64,000 nt of DNA from Ilyonectria destructans (Eukaryota > Ascomycota > Sordariomycetes > Hypocreales > Nectriaceae): assembly GCA_020740775.1 (NCBI GenBank), contig JAHEWK010000007.1:2418001-2482000 (forward strand). Direction: 5' to 3'. Of this stretch, positions 33,358-46,100 are shown piece after piece. Every line of letters starts with the position of its first letter. The stretch's first letter is position 1. The translations under genes and the position numbers were made by a program. Below the pieces are notes generated by a model, which ran no database searches, had not been told where the DNA came from, and saw only the letters and a program-made list of their open reading frames with translations.

Positions 33358-35167
33358 TTAACCTGGACGCCCAACTCTATCCCAAGACGAACCGCGAAAG
33401 ATGGAACGAGGCCCGGGTTTCCTCATCCGTTTTGGAACCGGCTGCTCCCACTGAACATCAACAACCTTGGCCGACGTCCCGCCAGCAGGCCAAGAACTGT
33501 TGTAACTGACAACGAGCAACTTCACAACCGTCCGCATCTCATTGAATCGCTTTTCGAGTCTCTGGAGTAGCTCCATGAGCTTTCCAGAGTCCCCTTCATT
33601 CTTGGATACATCCTCGGCCTCGACGATAACAAAACATGAGCTGAGATGTCCGAGTATCCAGCATAGCAAGTTTAGCCACTCATCTTCGCTATGCGAAGCA
33701 GATAGTTTGGTTATACTCAGGTTTTCGGAATCCGAGCTCATTAGATCTGGAGCCAGCTTCATCAACTGGAATGCTAAGTTCCGCAGCACCTCTCCCGTAC
33801 ACGCCGTGTCGCCTTCGCCAATATTAGTAGTCGAGAGATACCATATGACTTGTTCGGTCCGTGGTCGCAACAGCCCGATAACTTCCGTGGCTATCTCTTT
33901 GACTTGGGCCTGTGCTCTTGGCTGAGTTCGCAAAACGAGCAAGGAGGATTGAGGACTGGTGATCCATTGTCCTATGATCTGCAGAATATGGAGTGTGCCT
34001 TGGTTCCGATTTCGCCACGAGGATGATCTTCGAATGATTGATCTATGCCGCTGAAGAGATTCCTCTGGTGATCTATTGGGCCTCATGGTGTCTAGCATAT
34101 CCTTGAGATGCATTTCCCCAATACGGGGTTTCATGTATCCCACATCCACATGGATCTGATCGATCTTCTGCGAGCTGGCTGCGATAATTGTCAGCATTTC
34201 AGTTTCAGTTCGTAGTAAGGGCGACGTACTGCTCCAAGACTGAAGGACATTCCCTACAGCGACAGTAAGATCTGCATGTGAAGCCTCGAACCTGGTTTGC
34301 ATCTCTTGTAATCTGGTCTCCATTGCAATCATTCTCTGGCTCTGGCCATGCAAAGAAACACTGATTTCGCGGACCTCGGCCTTGACTGAAATACCAGCCA
34401 CATCGTCGATGGTCTTGGCGCACTGCTCAATCTGCTCAACAGTGTCTTTGTAGCGCAGTTCGAATGGCTTGAATAGTGCAGTGAGAGCACGGCCAGCCGG
34501 GCCAACATTGTACCATTTTATGGCCTGTTTTAAAAACAATAATATGTGCGCGTACAAACTCGCAATGGCGTCTTTCATGTCGTTGGTGTGGTATAGTTCA
34601 GCGCTTAGCTTCGCTCGTGGCAGCACATCGGCGATCATCGTCAGTGCCCTTGAGAATTGCACAACAAGATTTCCATGGTTAATGACGCCCTGTGGATCGT
34701 CAGTATGAAACTCCAAGTCTGTTGGGCGTGGATTGTCGAGATTCATGTGTCGCTCACTCACCATTAATACGAACTTGATCATCCCCCAAACTAGAGAGAC
34801 GTATTCGGGATGTTGTTGTGACAGAGTGTCTAGGATCTTCCCATAGTACAAAACTCTGACGGAGAGTCCTTGGACCCATTTCACGAGGCCTTTTTTGACC
34901 TGGGATGATTCGAGGTATTTCTTTTCAACATCTTTCGTGGTCTCGACCAAGTCATTCATGGAAGTCACCTGGACTGTCTTCAGCCAAGAAAGAGCCTTGG
35001 CGTTACCCGTAAATTCCACTTCCAGATAGCGGACAGCGTCACAGAATGCCTCACCGGCGATGTCCTGGTTTCTAATAGACTTAGCAACTACGGCGATTTT
35101 CGTTATTCGCGCAGACTACATACGGTTTGACCAACGACAGCGCGAAGGGTTTGCAGGAGAATGCCAT
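33358..35167 (-). CDS. DUF7708 domain protein, copy B
   Basis: Model: complement(join(33358..34178,34230..34689,34762..35071,35124..35167)), 544 aa. The long open frame hides two in-frame introns (72 nt GTGAGT…CACAG; 51 nt GTACGT…GCTGAC…GCAG). A short first exon (MAFSCKPFALSLVK) joins through a 52-nt GTATGT…TTAG intron at the same phase as the first intron in copy A. Core: 'IAGEAFCDAVRYLE', SVRVLYYGKILDTL, QQHPEYVSLVWGMIKFVLM|GVINHGNLVVQFSRAL. As in copy A, the C-terminal half resembles an NTPase-like region without a P-loop (SSLLVLRTQP…VIWYL…CFVIVEAED). An AAA ATPase gene lies nearby on the same strand, as expected for a duplicated pair. Confidence 0.8.
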
Positions 35168-35572
35168 GTCGACTTTGTACTTTAGGCCGGTTTTCTGCAT
35201 CCATATATCTGGAGGTTCTGAGATAAGAGTCCGTACCGAAAGTGAGGGAAATTTTGCGAAGACGGCTTCCCACAGATCTGGAACTGGAATCTGCCCTGTG
35301 AGGCTGAGCTTGGGGCTGAGCTGGAGGCCTGAGGGCCCGATGTTTCCTGCAGTCAATATGCAGTTAACAGGGATGAGCGCCAGGCAACCGAGGGTACCGG
35401 CCAATTGCTTTGGAGTGTGACTTTCCACAGCCTACTTTACTGTGCTTGCTCTCGCAGATTCTCGCCTCATCCTCGTTGACCATCCTTGACCGCCGCGGTC
35501 GCAAGTCAGACGTTTCGAGTCGTATCCTAGCAACCTCAGCCTCAACCTGAACAACAAATCAACCTCCAACAG

Positions 35573-36610
35573 ATGAAGATGAACCAGACGGCGCAACAAT
35601 CCCAAGCACAATTTCAGGCGACGGCGCAAGCGCAGGCGCAGGCGCAGATCAAGCAAATGCAAGGCCAGCCTGGGATGGACAGCAACATACCTCCTGTCCA
35701 GAGCCTAGCCGTGAACATACCGAACACACCTGTATCTCGATCGCCGAATAATATGAACCCCATAGGCAATCAGGGTATAGGCCAGGGTGCGACCCAGTTT
35801 GGAGACCAACGCTTGAATCAACAGAGCCAGCGACCATACAGCCAAGCCTTTCAGAATATGCTTCAAAATCTGACCCAAGAACAGCAATCGGCAGTTCGAG
35901 GATTGGCCCCGGAGAAGCTTGATGAGGTGATACGGAGGTGGGAAACCAAACGCCAGAGTCAGATGGCTGGAGCTCCTGGCAATATAAGTCCACAGATACA
36001 GGTTCCGAGGGTGCCAAACATTCCGGCTCACGTCCTCCAAGTCAGTCCTCAAGAGCTCATGCATGTTCGAAACCAAAGACCCAACCTGGCAAATGTGCCC
36101 GACGAGCAGCTGCGGATGATGGTGATGCAAATGAAGAGGCAGAGCTGGATGACGCAGCAGCAAATGCGAGGCCAGCAAGCCCAAAGTCAGACTGTTCAAC
36201 CTCCAGGTTTCAAGCGACCTGTGTCAAACAACAACCGAGACAGGTACAAATCGCGACTAACAAGGTATGTTTCCGTCCATTGAACTAGAGCCCATAGGAA
36301 ATTGGTACCAAACTTCTGTAGCATCCGTCGAGATAAATCCTCTGTTGTTGATAAAAGTCACATCAAGAGTTCATCAAAAACTTTACAAGTCGATGACACC
36401 CAGAAAATCAGGCCCCCGCAAAATACACAACAGGCCTCAAAGATATTCGTACCTCTGCCGGAGTTAATCGAGCCCTCCAAAAAGAATGTCTCTCAGCATG
36501 TGGTCTATACCATCTCAGAGGATTATACAGACCTAGAAAGGGTCCGAAAGAGCCGGCTGTGTTCTCTTACGTCGTCGAGTACTTGGAAAGAGAGTGGTCA
36601 GAAGTTTTGA
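35573..36610 (+). CDS. Gln-rich Med15-like protein, probably a gene fragment
   Basis: From ATG 35573 a Gln/Ala/Asn/Pro-rich protein is encoded with segments such as LTQEQQSAVRGLAPEKLDEV and 'NQRPNLANVPDEQLRMMV', resembling fungal Mediator subunit 15 or similar Gln-rich coactivators. Coding-like sequence continues upstream for 14 codons to an acceptor-like CCTAG. No upstream exon is recognised, which suggests a copied fragment that begins at an exon edge. The frame closes at 36283. A 33-nt GTATGT…CATAG segment (36265-36297) would in phase add ~100 residues to 36610 (334 aa in all), but 33 nt is short for an intron. It lies between DUF7708 copy B and AAA copy B. Function doubtful. Confidence 0.4.
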
Positions 36611-36811
36611 CGTCCGAAAGTCAAATTGCATGTCCGATTGTGTTTTGGGTACAGTAACTTAGAAACGGAAATGAGAGCCTTCCAACATAATGCTCATTGA
36701 ACTATACTATTTTGCACCGAGCAAAAAGCAAATGTGAAAGAGGCTCAGTTGTAGTCAAAAAGGGAATCGTGGACTGCAGATTTCATAGAGCCGTCTCAAC
36801 CCCCTCATCGA

Positions 36812-39282
36812 TCACTCTAACCGTATGCCCGTCGCCCGTGCATAGTCTCCCGCCTTATTGCCCTGCGTCTTTTCGACGTACGACTCAAACTCATCCACTA
36901 CTCGTATTGTCTGATCCAAGTGCGTGTATCCCAAGGGCTTGTTGCGGAAACGAGCCAACTGTCTCGCGGCTGTGATTGCATTCCGGATTTGGCGACCATT
37001 CAGCTTCTCCTTTGCCAAGACATCAATCTTGTCCCTCAGCTCTTCAATGTTGACCTCCTCTCCTTCCTCAAGCACAGTGGTATAGGAGCACTGGGTATCT
37101 GAACCCGATTGCTTTTTCTGCAAAAGTCTGAAAAAGTTGTTCCAAATTTGCCATCTTCCTTTTTCGTCTAGTGGGGGGTAGTGCAGGGCAAGTTGTACGC
37201 GAGATTTGAATGCTTCGTCAAATATACCAACTATGGCAGAGTTAATTTCGTGGTTCAACTACTGAAACCGTATAGTAAAGAAAACGTCCGTGGGAGCCGT
37301 TAATACATACCACGGTTGGATGTGAGAATCAGAATACCCTCATAATATTCCAGGACACGGATAAAAACGGAGACCAGGGCGTTCCTCTGTAGGTCAGTCT
37401 TCTCACGTTCCTCAAGGAACACGTCACTCTCATCCAGCAGAACAACTATATAATCAGTTGTTATCCCTAAAGAGGCGAGATTGAAAAGATACTCACCGGC
37501 TTTCCAGATTCTTCCGATGTAAAGAGCCGAGTCTAAATACCGCTCTACGCTTTCAGGGTCCGTTCCAATATCACCACAGGTGACACGATATAAGGGCCTC
37601 TCAGCCAATTCGGCCACGCTCTCTGCAGTCAGTGTCTTTCCAGTACCTGGCCCACCATGTAGCAGAATGATCAGTCCCTTGCCCTTTCCTTCGATCATGT
37701 CGGGTGACATGCTTGATGATAAGTGAATGCGAACCATGGCCTCGACCAGTTCTTTCTTGTGTGGATCCAATACCAGTTGTTCGAATGCCTTCTTATTCCA
37801 CTGTATTTCATGGAGGTGTTTGATGAAAAGAATCCCTAAATCAGCAAGTATTAGGTACTCTGGCACTTCACAGAAGCTCAGTAATTTACTAACTCCACTT
37901 CTTATCATGTAATCCATAACCACGAACTTTCGTAGGAAGTAGTAAAAGGAAGGGGTCTTCGGGCGGATCTTTCTGATCCATAGACTCCTTATCGAGGTCG
38001 CTTTCTGGACGAATTTCTTCATTTTGATTAAGCCCATGAAGTTCCCGGTATGTTTCCATGTCTATCATGTATCTGGCGTTGGACTGAAATTATTAGCGAT
38101 GACATAATTTCTCAATGTCTGAGGTTTATGAGCTCTCACAACTTGAATCTCGAATGATGCCTTTGGCGCATCATAACCAACAAAATGCCCTTTCCGACAC
38201 GCCCAAAACATGGCTCCACGATTCCGCAAAGTCGTTTCCAACTCCTCGGTGGAATCGAACCGTAAGGGGTAGATAGGCAATGACGTAATAGGTATAGACC
38301 CACGGGCATTGGAAGGCCATTGAACACCAAGGTAGCTTTCCACTTTGTAAAATCTCCCATCAAAAGCCCAATTGTAACACGTCAAATTTGGGTACATCGT
38401 TTGAGTGAAAGTGCACTTTGTCGAGAGGTATGCGAGAGGCTCTCCTTCTTCGAATCGAACCAGAATGTCGTTGGACTTGAATAGTTTCGCCAGGTGCTTC
38501 TCGTTTACGAGACCTTGGGAGAATAATTCATCCGCCTCTTCATATTCAAGTCTAGAAGACTCTGAGATATAGCGAATCAACTGTTCGACACAGGCCAAAC
38601 CGTTCTTGTTTAGAAGAGTCTCCGCGATGCTCATGAGCAGGGTTGCGTTCTGGTGAAACTGTAGATATGGTGGAACGAAATTCGTCTCCCATTCCGCGAA
38701 CGTAGCATCGTGCGTTGCTAACGTGTCCATAGCCCTCCTCAACTCTCTCGATGGTACAACATGTTCGCCATCCGAGGAAGCGAAGGCGGAGTCGTGTGGT
38801 AGGGTGTAGAAGTAGGGACGGACATTGGAAGGGAGCCGTGGATGAATTGGTTGCGGAAGACGGTCAAATGATTCTTCACATTGTCTGTGGAAGTCCAGAC
38901 AATCGTAATTTCGCTGGATGACTAGGTTGACATCATCATAAGTCTCCAAGTACTCTTCGATATCATCGGTGAGTTCCACTTGGCCCCGCAAAGCGCTCGC
39001 ACGACTGTCTCCCTTAAACAACCGTGGTTGATCAAGATATAGGGTCTGGTCGCCGTGCGCTTCATGCCCAGGTGATTCGGAATCACATAGTACAGCATGA
39101 ATAACCATCGTCCTCAACGACGCAGGGGGGATGATGTCCATGGTTCTCTCTCGCGTCGGCGGCTCTTCGTATTCTGGAGAAAGCCCCATTTCCGGGGAAT
39201 CGAGTCGTTGGCGCTTCCTGCCGACGTGAGGATGCTGGGATTCATGGTTCTCGGTCTCCATTAAGGCGGCAAATTGGTCCAT
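36812..39282 (-). CDS. AAA ATPase with DUF7025-type N-terminal region (copy B)
   Basis: Model: complement(join(36812..37230,37311..37445,37497..37835,37894..38083,38140..39282)), 741 aa, introns 51-80 nt; the 51-nt one (37446-37496) is hidden in frame. The N-terminus has a basic GRKRQR patch. The DUF7025-like part runs through 'LPSNVRPYFYTLPHDS', 'ARYMIDMETYRELHGL' and KKWRILFIKHLHEIQWNKKAF. The AAA core has Walker A GGPGTGKT (~505-512), Walker B VVLLDESD (~558-565), sensor ILTSNR and lid NGRQIRNAITAARQLA. It is shorter than copy A, lacking the long Pro/Arg-rich N-terminus. Family function unknown. Proximity to a DUF7708 gene mirrors the 13.7-19.7 kb pair. Confidence 0.88.
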
Positions 39283-39600
39283 GTTGGGCTTTCGCTTTAT
39301 TCACCTGTACCAGTGATGTCTGAAGGAGATGTTTGACTGAAGGAAGATGCACGTCGGATGATTGAGAAAAGGGCTCATTGACGCGTGGCGCAGCTGGGCT
39401 GTCAGCCTTACAATGGAGACAGCCTTGTTGGGCGTTGTTGGGCCGCAACGGAATTATTATTGGGTATAACGATACCATCAATATCGCGATATGCATCGAA
39501 TTGCCACTATGCACCCGAAAACTTGTGCGTTGGTGTAAAAAGGATTAAGTATTTCGCACACACAGTCCGGTTGTTTGCCATGAGCGCCACTGAAATCTTC

Positions 39601-40253
39601 AGGTAATGGAAATAAATAAAAGGGACAAGATATTAGGGATACCTCAACGGGTATTATTCGATTATATAATTCAGAAGAGAATACTGTATCAATAAGGTAA
39701 AATTACAATCAATTAAATAATCCGGTGATAGTTGCTAATGATGATTCCGGACAGATCCATCTGATAACCTAAAATCCTCCCTGAAAGACCATAAGACTGA
39801 CTTATCGGGCAGAGCCAATAGCTCTAACTAAAACGGGATATTCTAAAGGAGACAGGCGACTGTAAGCCCTCTCCCAAGAAGGACTGCGAAAAGCTTTACT
39901 ATTTATTTTTAATCTAGCGAACTCAGGGAATTTATCAGTAGGGAATATATGTAGTCTAATACTCTAAATATATACTTGTATCTGTATCTACCTTTCTAAG
40001 AACAGTAAGCTGAAGGCAGAGAGAATACATCACCAGCTGACTGTAGAGATAGCAAGTTAGAACCCGACGAAATACCAGTTATCCAAGCCTATTGCCAGAC
40101 GAGGAGATAATGTAGTTGCCCCTCAAACACTTTATTGCTAAAAAAAGGATATGAGGCGGTTTAAGCCACTTTATTACAAGAGCATAATTATCTCAAATTA
40201 GCCAGAGGACTTACTTCTTCCTTCTAGGAGAGTCGTCTATAACGCATTTAATT
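39601..40253. repeat. AT/TpA-rich block, probable RIP-decayed repeat
   Basis: Composition shifts to AT-rich with many TA steps (tatataa, attatt, aatatatac) and frequent stops in all frames. It ends abruptly at the 3' end of the GC-rich kinase gene. This is the pattern left by repeat-induced point mutation of a transposon. No recognisable element ends or protein remain. Confidence 0.45.
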
Positions 40254-41678
40254 CTACCTACCCAAGGCCTCTCTCAGATTCCAGACCTCCCCCCGCGCGT
40301 TGTCGTCCGCCCACTCAGAGACAACACCGGTGGCGAGTTCGTAGTCGCATAGTGCCACGGCGGACTCAAAGTCGAGCAGCTCTACATCCTTCGCGCGCTG
40401 GTCCTCAGGTAGCGGCGCCAGGAGCTCCATGGTCTCGAGGTAAATGTCACGCAGCAGCGTCTGCTCGAATTCAAGCAGGTGGATCCAGTAGAGCTCCGTC
40501 TTTCCCTGATTATCCAGCCGGGGCTCATCCTCGCCAGACTCCACATCTGATTCTGATTCGCTGCCGTAGTCGTCCGCCTGCACCGCGCGTAGTCGCTTTC
40601 GTCCACGCAGAAACTTGGGAATATCCCGGGCACGCCACATTGGCACGGCAGAGACGCACTCCCAGTCAACGATGGCGGCGAGCGCGCCACTGTCATCGAC
40701 GAGGATGTTGTTACCTGACAAGTCATGATGCCACAGCACCGTCTCCTCTCTCGTCGAAGGCGGGAAGAATTTCGGCAAGAGGCGGCAGAGCTTCTGAGCG
40801 CAGGCAAGAGACCGTACTGCAACTTGGCGATCCTCGTCTTGCTGTGTCTCCTTGATGATACGCCCCTGTTCACTCAGCACAACATTGAGGCGAGCGAGGA
40901 GCCAGTCGTGGCTGGATTCGAAGGGGTCGCAAGGCGTATCCGGCCGCTTGTGTGGGCCCCAGAAGAAAATCGGAGAGACCATGGGGCCAATGCGGAAAGT
41001 GCCCTTGTCGTTGACGGGTGGCGTCACTTTCGTTGGGCTTCCCACCTCCTGTGGCGGCGAATGCGTCATCGCAACGCTGGCCCGGTCCGCCTCGAGTATG
41101 TTGCCGACTGAGGTGAAGCGGTTGGCCGGGCAGAGTAGCTCTGCCTGGAATTGAGCAACTGCGCGGACGAGTGCGGCCTTTGCGTCGATGGACATGGAAC
41201 GCCATTGATGTCGCAGAGGCTTCCCGGGCATGCGCTCCATGATGATCCACTCGAAGCCGACGTCTGGGCGGAGGTTTGAATCGAAGGCGTAGATGCGAGG
41301 CACCGGCAGCGACGTACGCTCTTGCACGAAGCGGATTGTTGCCGCCTCGCTTTCGGTCTTGTAGCGGGGGCAGACGGGCAGTGAAGCGCGAAGGAGAAGC
41401 GCAGTCGCTGGGGACTGTAGGTCGGAGCGGACATGGGAATCATCATCATGGCCTCGGGCAGGACGGATCGTGTAGAGCTTGTTGAAGGCGCCTTGGGCAA
41501 ACGGCTCGATGGTAACAGCCTCGCCAGCAAGGGGTAGGGTCGTTTGTTGGTGGATGATGCGCTGGAGAGTGTCGAGGTCGGGCTCCGTTCGCCAGTGTGG
41601 CTCGAGGCCAAACAGTTTGTTCACCCACTCCAGAAGAGAGGCCTTCAGAAGAGAGGGCCCCAGAATAGAGGGCTCCAT
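40254..41678 (-). CDS. Phosphotransferase (APH / choline-kinase-like) family protein
   Basis: 474 aa in one exon from ATG 41678; the longer frame begins with GTG and is preceded by an in-frame stop. APH features are an N-terminal ATP-binding lobe (EPFAQGAFNKLYTI), 'FEWIIMERMPGKPL', the catalytic loop HHDLSGNNILVDD, and the metal-binding IVDWECVSAVP. The C-terminal helices include an acidic insert (ESESDVESGEDE). Members are widespread in fungi and phosphorylate small molecules; the substrate is unknown, and it should not be read as antibiotic resistance. The gene is much richer in GC than the AT-rich block directly downstream. Confidence 0.87.
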   Translation of the reverse strand: MEPSILGPSLLKASLLEWVNKLFGLEPHWRTEPDLDTLQRIIHQQTTLPLAGEAVTIEPFAQGAFNKLYTIRPARGHDDDSHVRSDLQSPATALLLRASLPVCPRYKTESEAATIRFVQERTSLPVPRIYAFDSNLRPDVGFEWIIMERMPGKPLRHQWRSMSIDAKAALVRAVAQFQAELLCPANRFTSVGNILEADRASVAMTHSPPQEVGSPTKVTPPVNDKGTFRIGPMVSPIFFWGPHKRPDTPCDPFESSHDWLLARLNVVLSEQGRIIKETQQDEDRQVAVRSLACAQKLCRLLPKFFPPSTREETVLWHHDLSGNNILVDDSGALAAIVDWECVSAVPMWRARDIPKFLRGRKRLRAVQADDYGSESESDVESGEDEPRLDNQGKTELYWIHLLEFEQTLLRDIYLETMELLAPLPEDQRAKDVELLDFESAVALCDYELATGVVSEWADDNARGEVWNLREALGR

Positions 41679-42065
41679 CACAGCAGCTTCAAGTAGCCCT
41701 GGCGCTTCTGTGTGGGGCACGTTTGCTTACTGCACGGTTTCGTTGACGGGGTCGAAGGTCTCGGTGGTCAAAGGACTCGATGGCCTAATGGCCCGATAGC
41801 CCGATGGCCCGATAGCTTCGGTGGCCGATGGTTTCGTGAGGAATGGATGCGATGACGCTTTGGCGGGATGACGTTTTGGCGGGGGACCTCAGGTTAGTGA
41901 ATTCCGAAAATAGAAGGCGATGCTTGAAAGGTGGTAAAAGGAATAAGTGTTGAAGACAGAGTAAAGGATAGCAATATTGAAATACCAAAAAGGAATAGCA
42001 AATATGAGAGTCCCAGTATCTTTGAGGCACATATCTCTAAGCATGTCGCGCACTACTCGTTTGTC
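41679..42065. other. Intergenic, with short CGATGGCC-like repeats
   Basis: 387 bp between the kinase promoter side and the 3' end of the MDR gene. Around 41780-41830 are several imperfect copies of a gatggccc/gatagcc unit. No gene. Confidence 0.45.
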
Positions 42066-43154
42066 TTAAGCCACACTAATACAGATTTTGCCAATATGTT
42101 GGCCACCCATCATGTATTCACATGCTGCAATAACCTCGTCGCGGCTGAACCCGAACTCCTTTTCAACCGGCAACTTTAGGCCTTTGGCCGCCACGAAACG
42201 AGTGACGTCCTCAAGCTGCTGTTTAGATCCAACCATGATGCCACGGACAACGGCCCCCTTTGACAACGCGAGGGCAGCAACATCTGGCATTTCATCTTGG
42301 GCGCATGCAGCGAGGAAGCCAATCACCGAGATGTTTCCTCCATACGCCACTGCGTCAATGCTCTTTGCGATGGTCCCTGCACCGCCGTTTTCCAGAATGA
42401 AATCCGCTCCCCGACCCTTGGTTATCCTCAAGACTTCACGGGACCAATCGGGAGTTTTATTGTAGTTGATGGTGTAGTCCGCTCCGTATTGTTCTTGGAC
42501 ATGCTTCAGCTTGCTGTCAGAGGACGAAGTGATGATGGTGACAGCCCCGGCAGCTTTGGCAAGAACAAGGCCAGTGATAGAAACACCGCCAGTACCTGTG
42601 ATGTATGTTAGCTTCGTAACGTGCAAATTCTAAGAGGTCATACCGAGAAAGAGAACTGTCTGTCCTGGTTTTAAGGCAACGTTTCCATACAAAGCATTCC
42701 ACGCCGTAGCTCCAGTGCAAACCAAAGCTGATGCTTGGGCGTAATCAACTTGGCTGTCTTCGGGGATCTTGACAAGGGCATCGCTAGGCAATGCTATGTA
42801 TTGCCTGAGTGCTCCATCAAGATTTCCTCCAAGACTGTGATTCCAATCCTGGATTGCTCCGTACGGCGTGTTTAGGTCGAAAGAGGAGATGACTCTGTCA
42901 TGTGGAGCAAAACCTTCCACCCGATTGCCAACACTAACCACATCTCCGGCGAAATCGGAGCATGGAACGACATCGCCCTTTACGGTAAAGGGGTATTTGC
43001 TAGTAGCTACTGCAACATCGCGGTAGTTGAGTGCTACCTTTCTGATCTTGATGAGGACTTCGTTGGGGGAGGGGACAGGAATAGGTTCGTCATTGACAAC
43101 AAGATCGTGAACGGAGGTGCGTTGGGGAAGGCGAAAGACTTTTTGGAGAGCCAT
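42066..43154 (-). CDS. MDR-family alcohol dehydrogenase / quinone oxidoreductase-like protein
   Basis: Model: complement(join(42066..42595,42644..43154)), 346 aa. A 48-nt intron (GTATGA…CACAG) restores the nucleotide-binding motif LGTGGVSITGLVLAKAAGA. The N-terminal GroES-like part has NEVLIKIRKVALNYRDVAVA and 'VVPCSDFAGDVVSVG'. The structural-zinc cysteine set of classical ADHs is absent, so this is a zinc-independent, NADP(H)-dependent MDR reductase. The start at 43154 (AATATGGCT) has the better context; an upstream in-frame ATG at 43190 would add 12 residues. Substrate unknown. Confidence 0.87.
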
Positions 43155-46100
43155 ATTCGATGTAGGCACTCTGGTGCTTTGGGTTTTCATGAATGGTTGG
43201 AAATACTAGGGGTTATCCCCCGAAGCAGTCCTTATATATACACATCTCAAGCCCCTCAAGTATCCTATCTACAACGCATTTGCAAAATTACAGCGAAACG
43301 AGCGCTGACAAATTCAATCTTAGTCCGATTGATTTCAAATCCTACTTCCAATTATAGTACCAATTATAACACCGAGTGAGAGATTGCTTGGTAATGTAGA
43401 CAGCGTGGAGAAGAAAGTCGTGTGTCGACGCTCTCATTGTGGATGTGGTTAAAACAAGTTTTTTTTTACGTAGTTGAAATTTCTTTGGGGTTGAAATTAT
43501 GGCCCCAGCAACGTGTTGGGGTAAAAAATGCCACATTGCCGCTGTACATCCGAGCTCAAATACGTTGATTAATCGTGCCCACAATTCTTACAGCTTTCAG
43601 ACCTGTTTTGTATCCACAGTAGGGAGGGATATGGCTGGGTTTTAAGAATGAACTAAAGCTAATCAACAAGTAGCGTGTGACACTAAACTCGCCAGAGGCC
43701 GCAACAAGGCTTTAAATTTGGTAGATTTAGAGCAGTACCCTGAGTATTATTGGGCCATTTGATCAATAAATAGCCATCTGAGTTAGCTTACATCAACCCT
43801 AGATCATTGTAATGCATCGTTGCTCTAGCTTATCAGATGGCGTGTCGGTCGGCGGCTTGTTCCAGGGTAAGAATAACGTGCTTGCTTGTGACCAGTGAAA
43901 TCCACCCAACGGGCCTAGCATTGGGTCTAGGTGCTCGAAGTAGCAGGACAGTTGCGACATGTGAAGCAACTGATATCGTACCAGCGACCAGGAGCAGGCG
44001 TGTTTTCAACCATGCCAAGTTCAGCAAGCAAGATTCTACTGAGTCTGCAGAATTATATGCAGTGCCCCTGACCTGGTTGAGCGAGGGCTTCGTTAGATCA
44101 GATAGCTCGAATTTAGTAGCCATAGAGTCTATTCAGCTGGTGCAGGCTGCCCTAACTGAATATTCCCACCTTCATCTGCTCGTGTTGGCGATGTTAGCCA
44201 GGGCGCTACACCCAAACTATTGAGCGCCACAGGGGTTCCCAGCCAGCGGGCCGCTTTTTGAGTCTAAATTGCCCAGACTATTGGAGGACCAAGCGATTTA
44301 TAGCCCTAGCCAACCCACCTAGAAAATTACTCGTAGCCTTAAATCTGGATCTCGCTGCTCGCACTCTCCAGATCTTCTCCACCACGTGCGGAGCGATTGC
44401 TCCCGTGTGGCTTGTGTTTCGCCGTGCTAGCGGCTTAAGGCTTAGGCGATCCGGTGACCAGAATCTAGAACTGCATCGTCAAAGCCAAGCCAATAGAGCC
44501 TTATCCTCTGATCTAGCGTCGGTAATCAGGCCTGCCAGGCACAAAATCCTCCAACACATTGGAACATGCCGGATATTGGGGGTCAGGTTGAACGATGATA
44601 CTCCAATCCTGCGAAACTGACCTACCCTACAGCATGATACCCAGGAAGAAGGTAAATACATCTCAAGCCTGTCGGCCTAACTACATAGGTTTTTCTAGTA
44701 CAGTCTCTACACAACAGATGGATGTAAGGCGGTATTTAGCTAGGGTGATCTTGGAAACGGCGTCGGGGGCTCTGACTTGCGTTCCACAGGATAAAGTGTT
44801 TACGTTTGGCTATGCAGGCTCCAAGCGGGACGATGACTTGGTTTTGTGCCGTGAACCTGGAACTCGGACTGTTTGGATTTTAAGGCAGTACCGGAAATGC
44901 GGATTTGTATTTTAGTCCGAGCATGTCCTGTGGAGCATGATATGTGGAATGATGATATGTGGAATGCAGCATGAAATGAGCCTTGTGAGTGTTTGGCTCT
45001 TTCAAATACCGCTGCATTCCAATCTCAGGGTCTCGCAGCTTTGACAGCCCGCCGTGGGGCGAGGTGGAGTTTGTATACGGGGCTTATTTGAAACTTGTTG
45101 AAGATCGTGCTGCTAAGGGATCAACCGCGTCGAAATCTAGCGACGTGATGGCTTCCCCTATTTAAACTTGAGGCAAAGCTATGTCGCCAATTCAACGACG
45201 CAACTTTCGTAGTACGAACGTAAGGTATTGCGCGCCAGGGACTCAGCTTATAGCCGACGGGCCGCCTGAAACAGCGACACTAAGACATGCTGACCACAAA
45301 AGCCATCGTCTGACCGCCGAACGGAGCGTTGCAGTTTCAGCCCTTTCAAATTAATAGCGAGTCGTCACAACGCCTTGCCTTGAGCTGAGTCGTGGATGTG
45401 TCCAGACATACAAATGCATATTAAACTTGTGCAGTGTCCTCGTGCGATTCTCCCCCTTGATCGATTAATTAACGTTGACGCGGCCGTTGCAAAATCCACT
45501 TTGCGTTCTGGAGCCCGATCACCGATCACGCCACAAAAGCCACCCGTCGCTAGAGGCATCCACAGGGTCAATGCAATACCTCAACCCCGCGAAATAGAGA
45601 ATAGAAATCCGCGTACAGGAATTCCAGTTGCAACCTCAGTTGTAGCTTTGCAGGGCAAGAATAAGCCGGCATTTGTTCCTGCTGTTGGAGGGAGAAGGAG
45701 ATCACCCCTGCTATAAATAGGCTGTGTCTTGATCACGACCAGGAACGTCCAACATTCCCCTCCTGGACCGGGGGAATGCCATCCGTGACGCGGCATTCTC
45801 TTGAGTCTCCTTCGCAGTCCCTGGACACTGAAGCCATTTACCCGGCCTCGCAATTCGCCAGGCCCTCACCACGTAGCATCGTCGTCCATAGGGCACGCCA
45901 CCCCCTTTCCCTCGCCCTCTGCCGGCGCCTATCCGCCTCCTCGACACCCTCCGCCGGCCCGTTTCAGTAACAAACCCGTCTGGTCACCCGGGACGCGTGG
46001 CGAGTGTGAAGCCCAGACGCTGACCGTTTACCCCTTGACTCCATCCGCAGGGCGAGTAATTGGTGGACGGGATGTTGCATTTTACCAGGCCCCCCCTGCA

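Noticed and set aside
40254..41678. Antibiotic-resistance aminoglycoside kinase
   Set aside because: The APH fold is widespread in fungi with unknown substrates; no basis for a resistance call.
43837..44915. Three 100-130-codon frames in the gene-poor gap
   Set aside because: Different frames without joinable splice sites or known domains.
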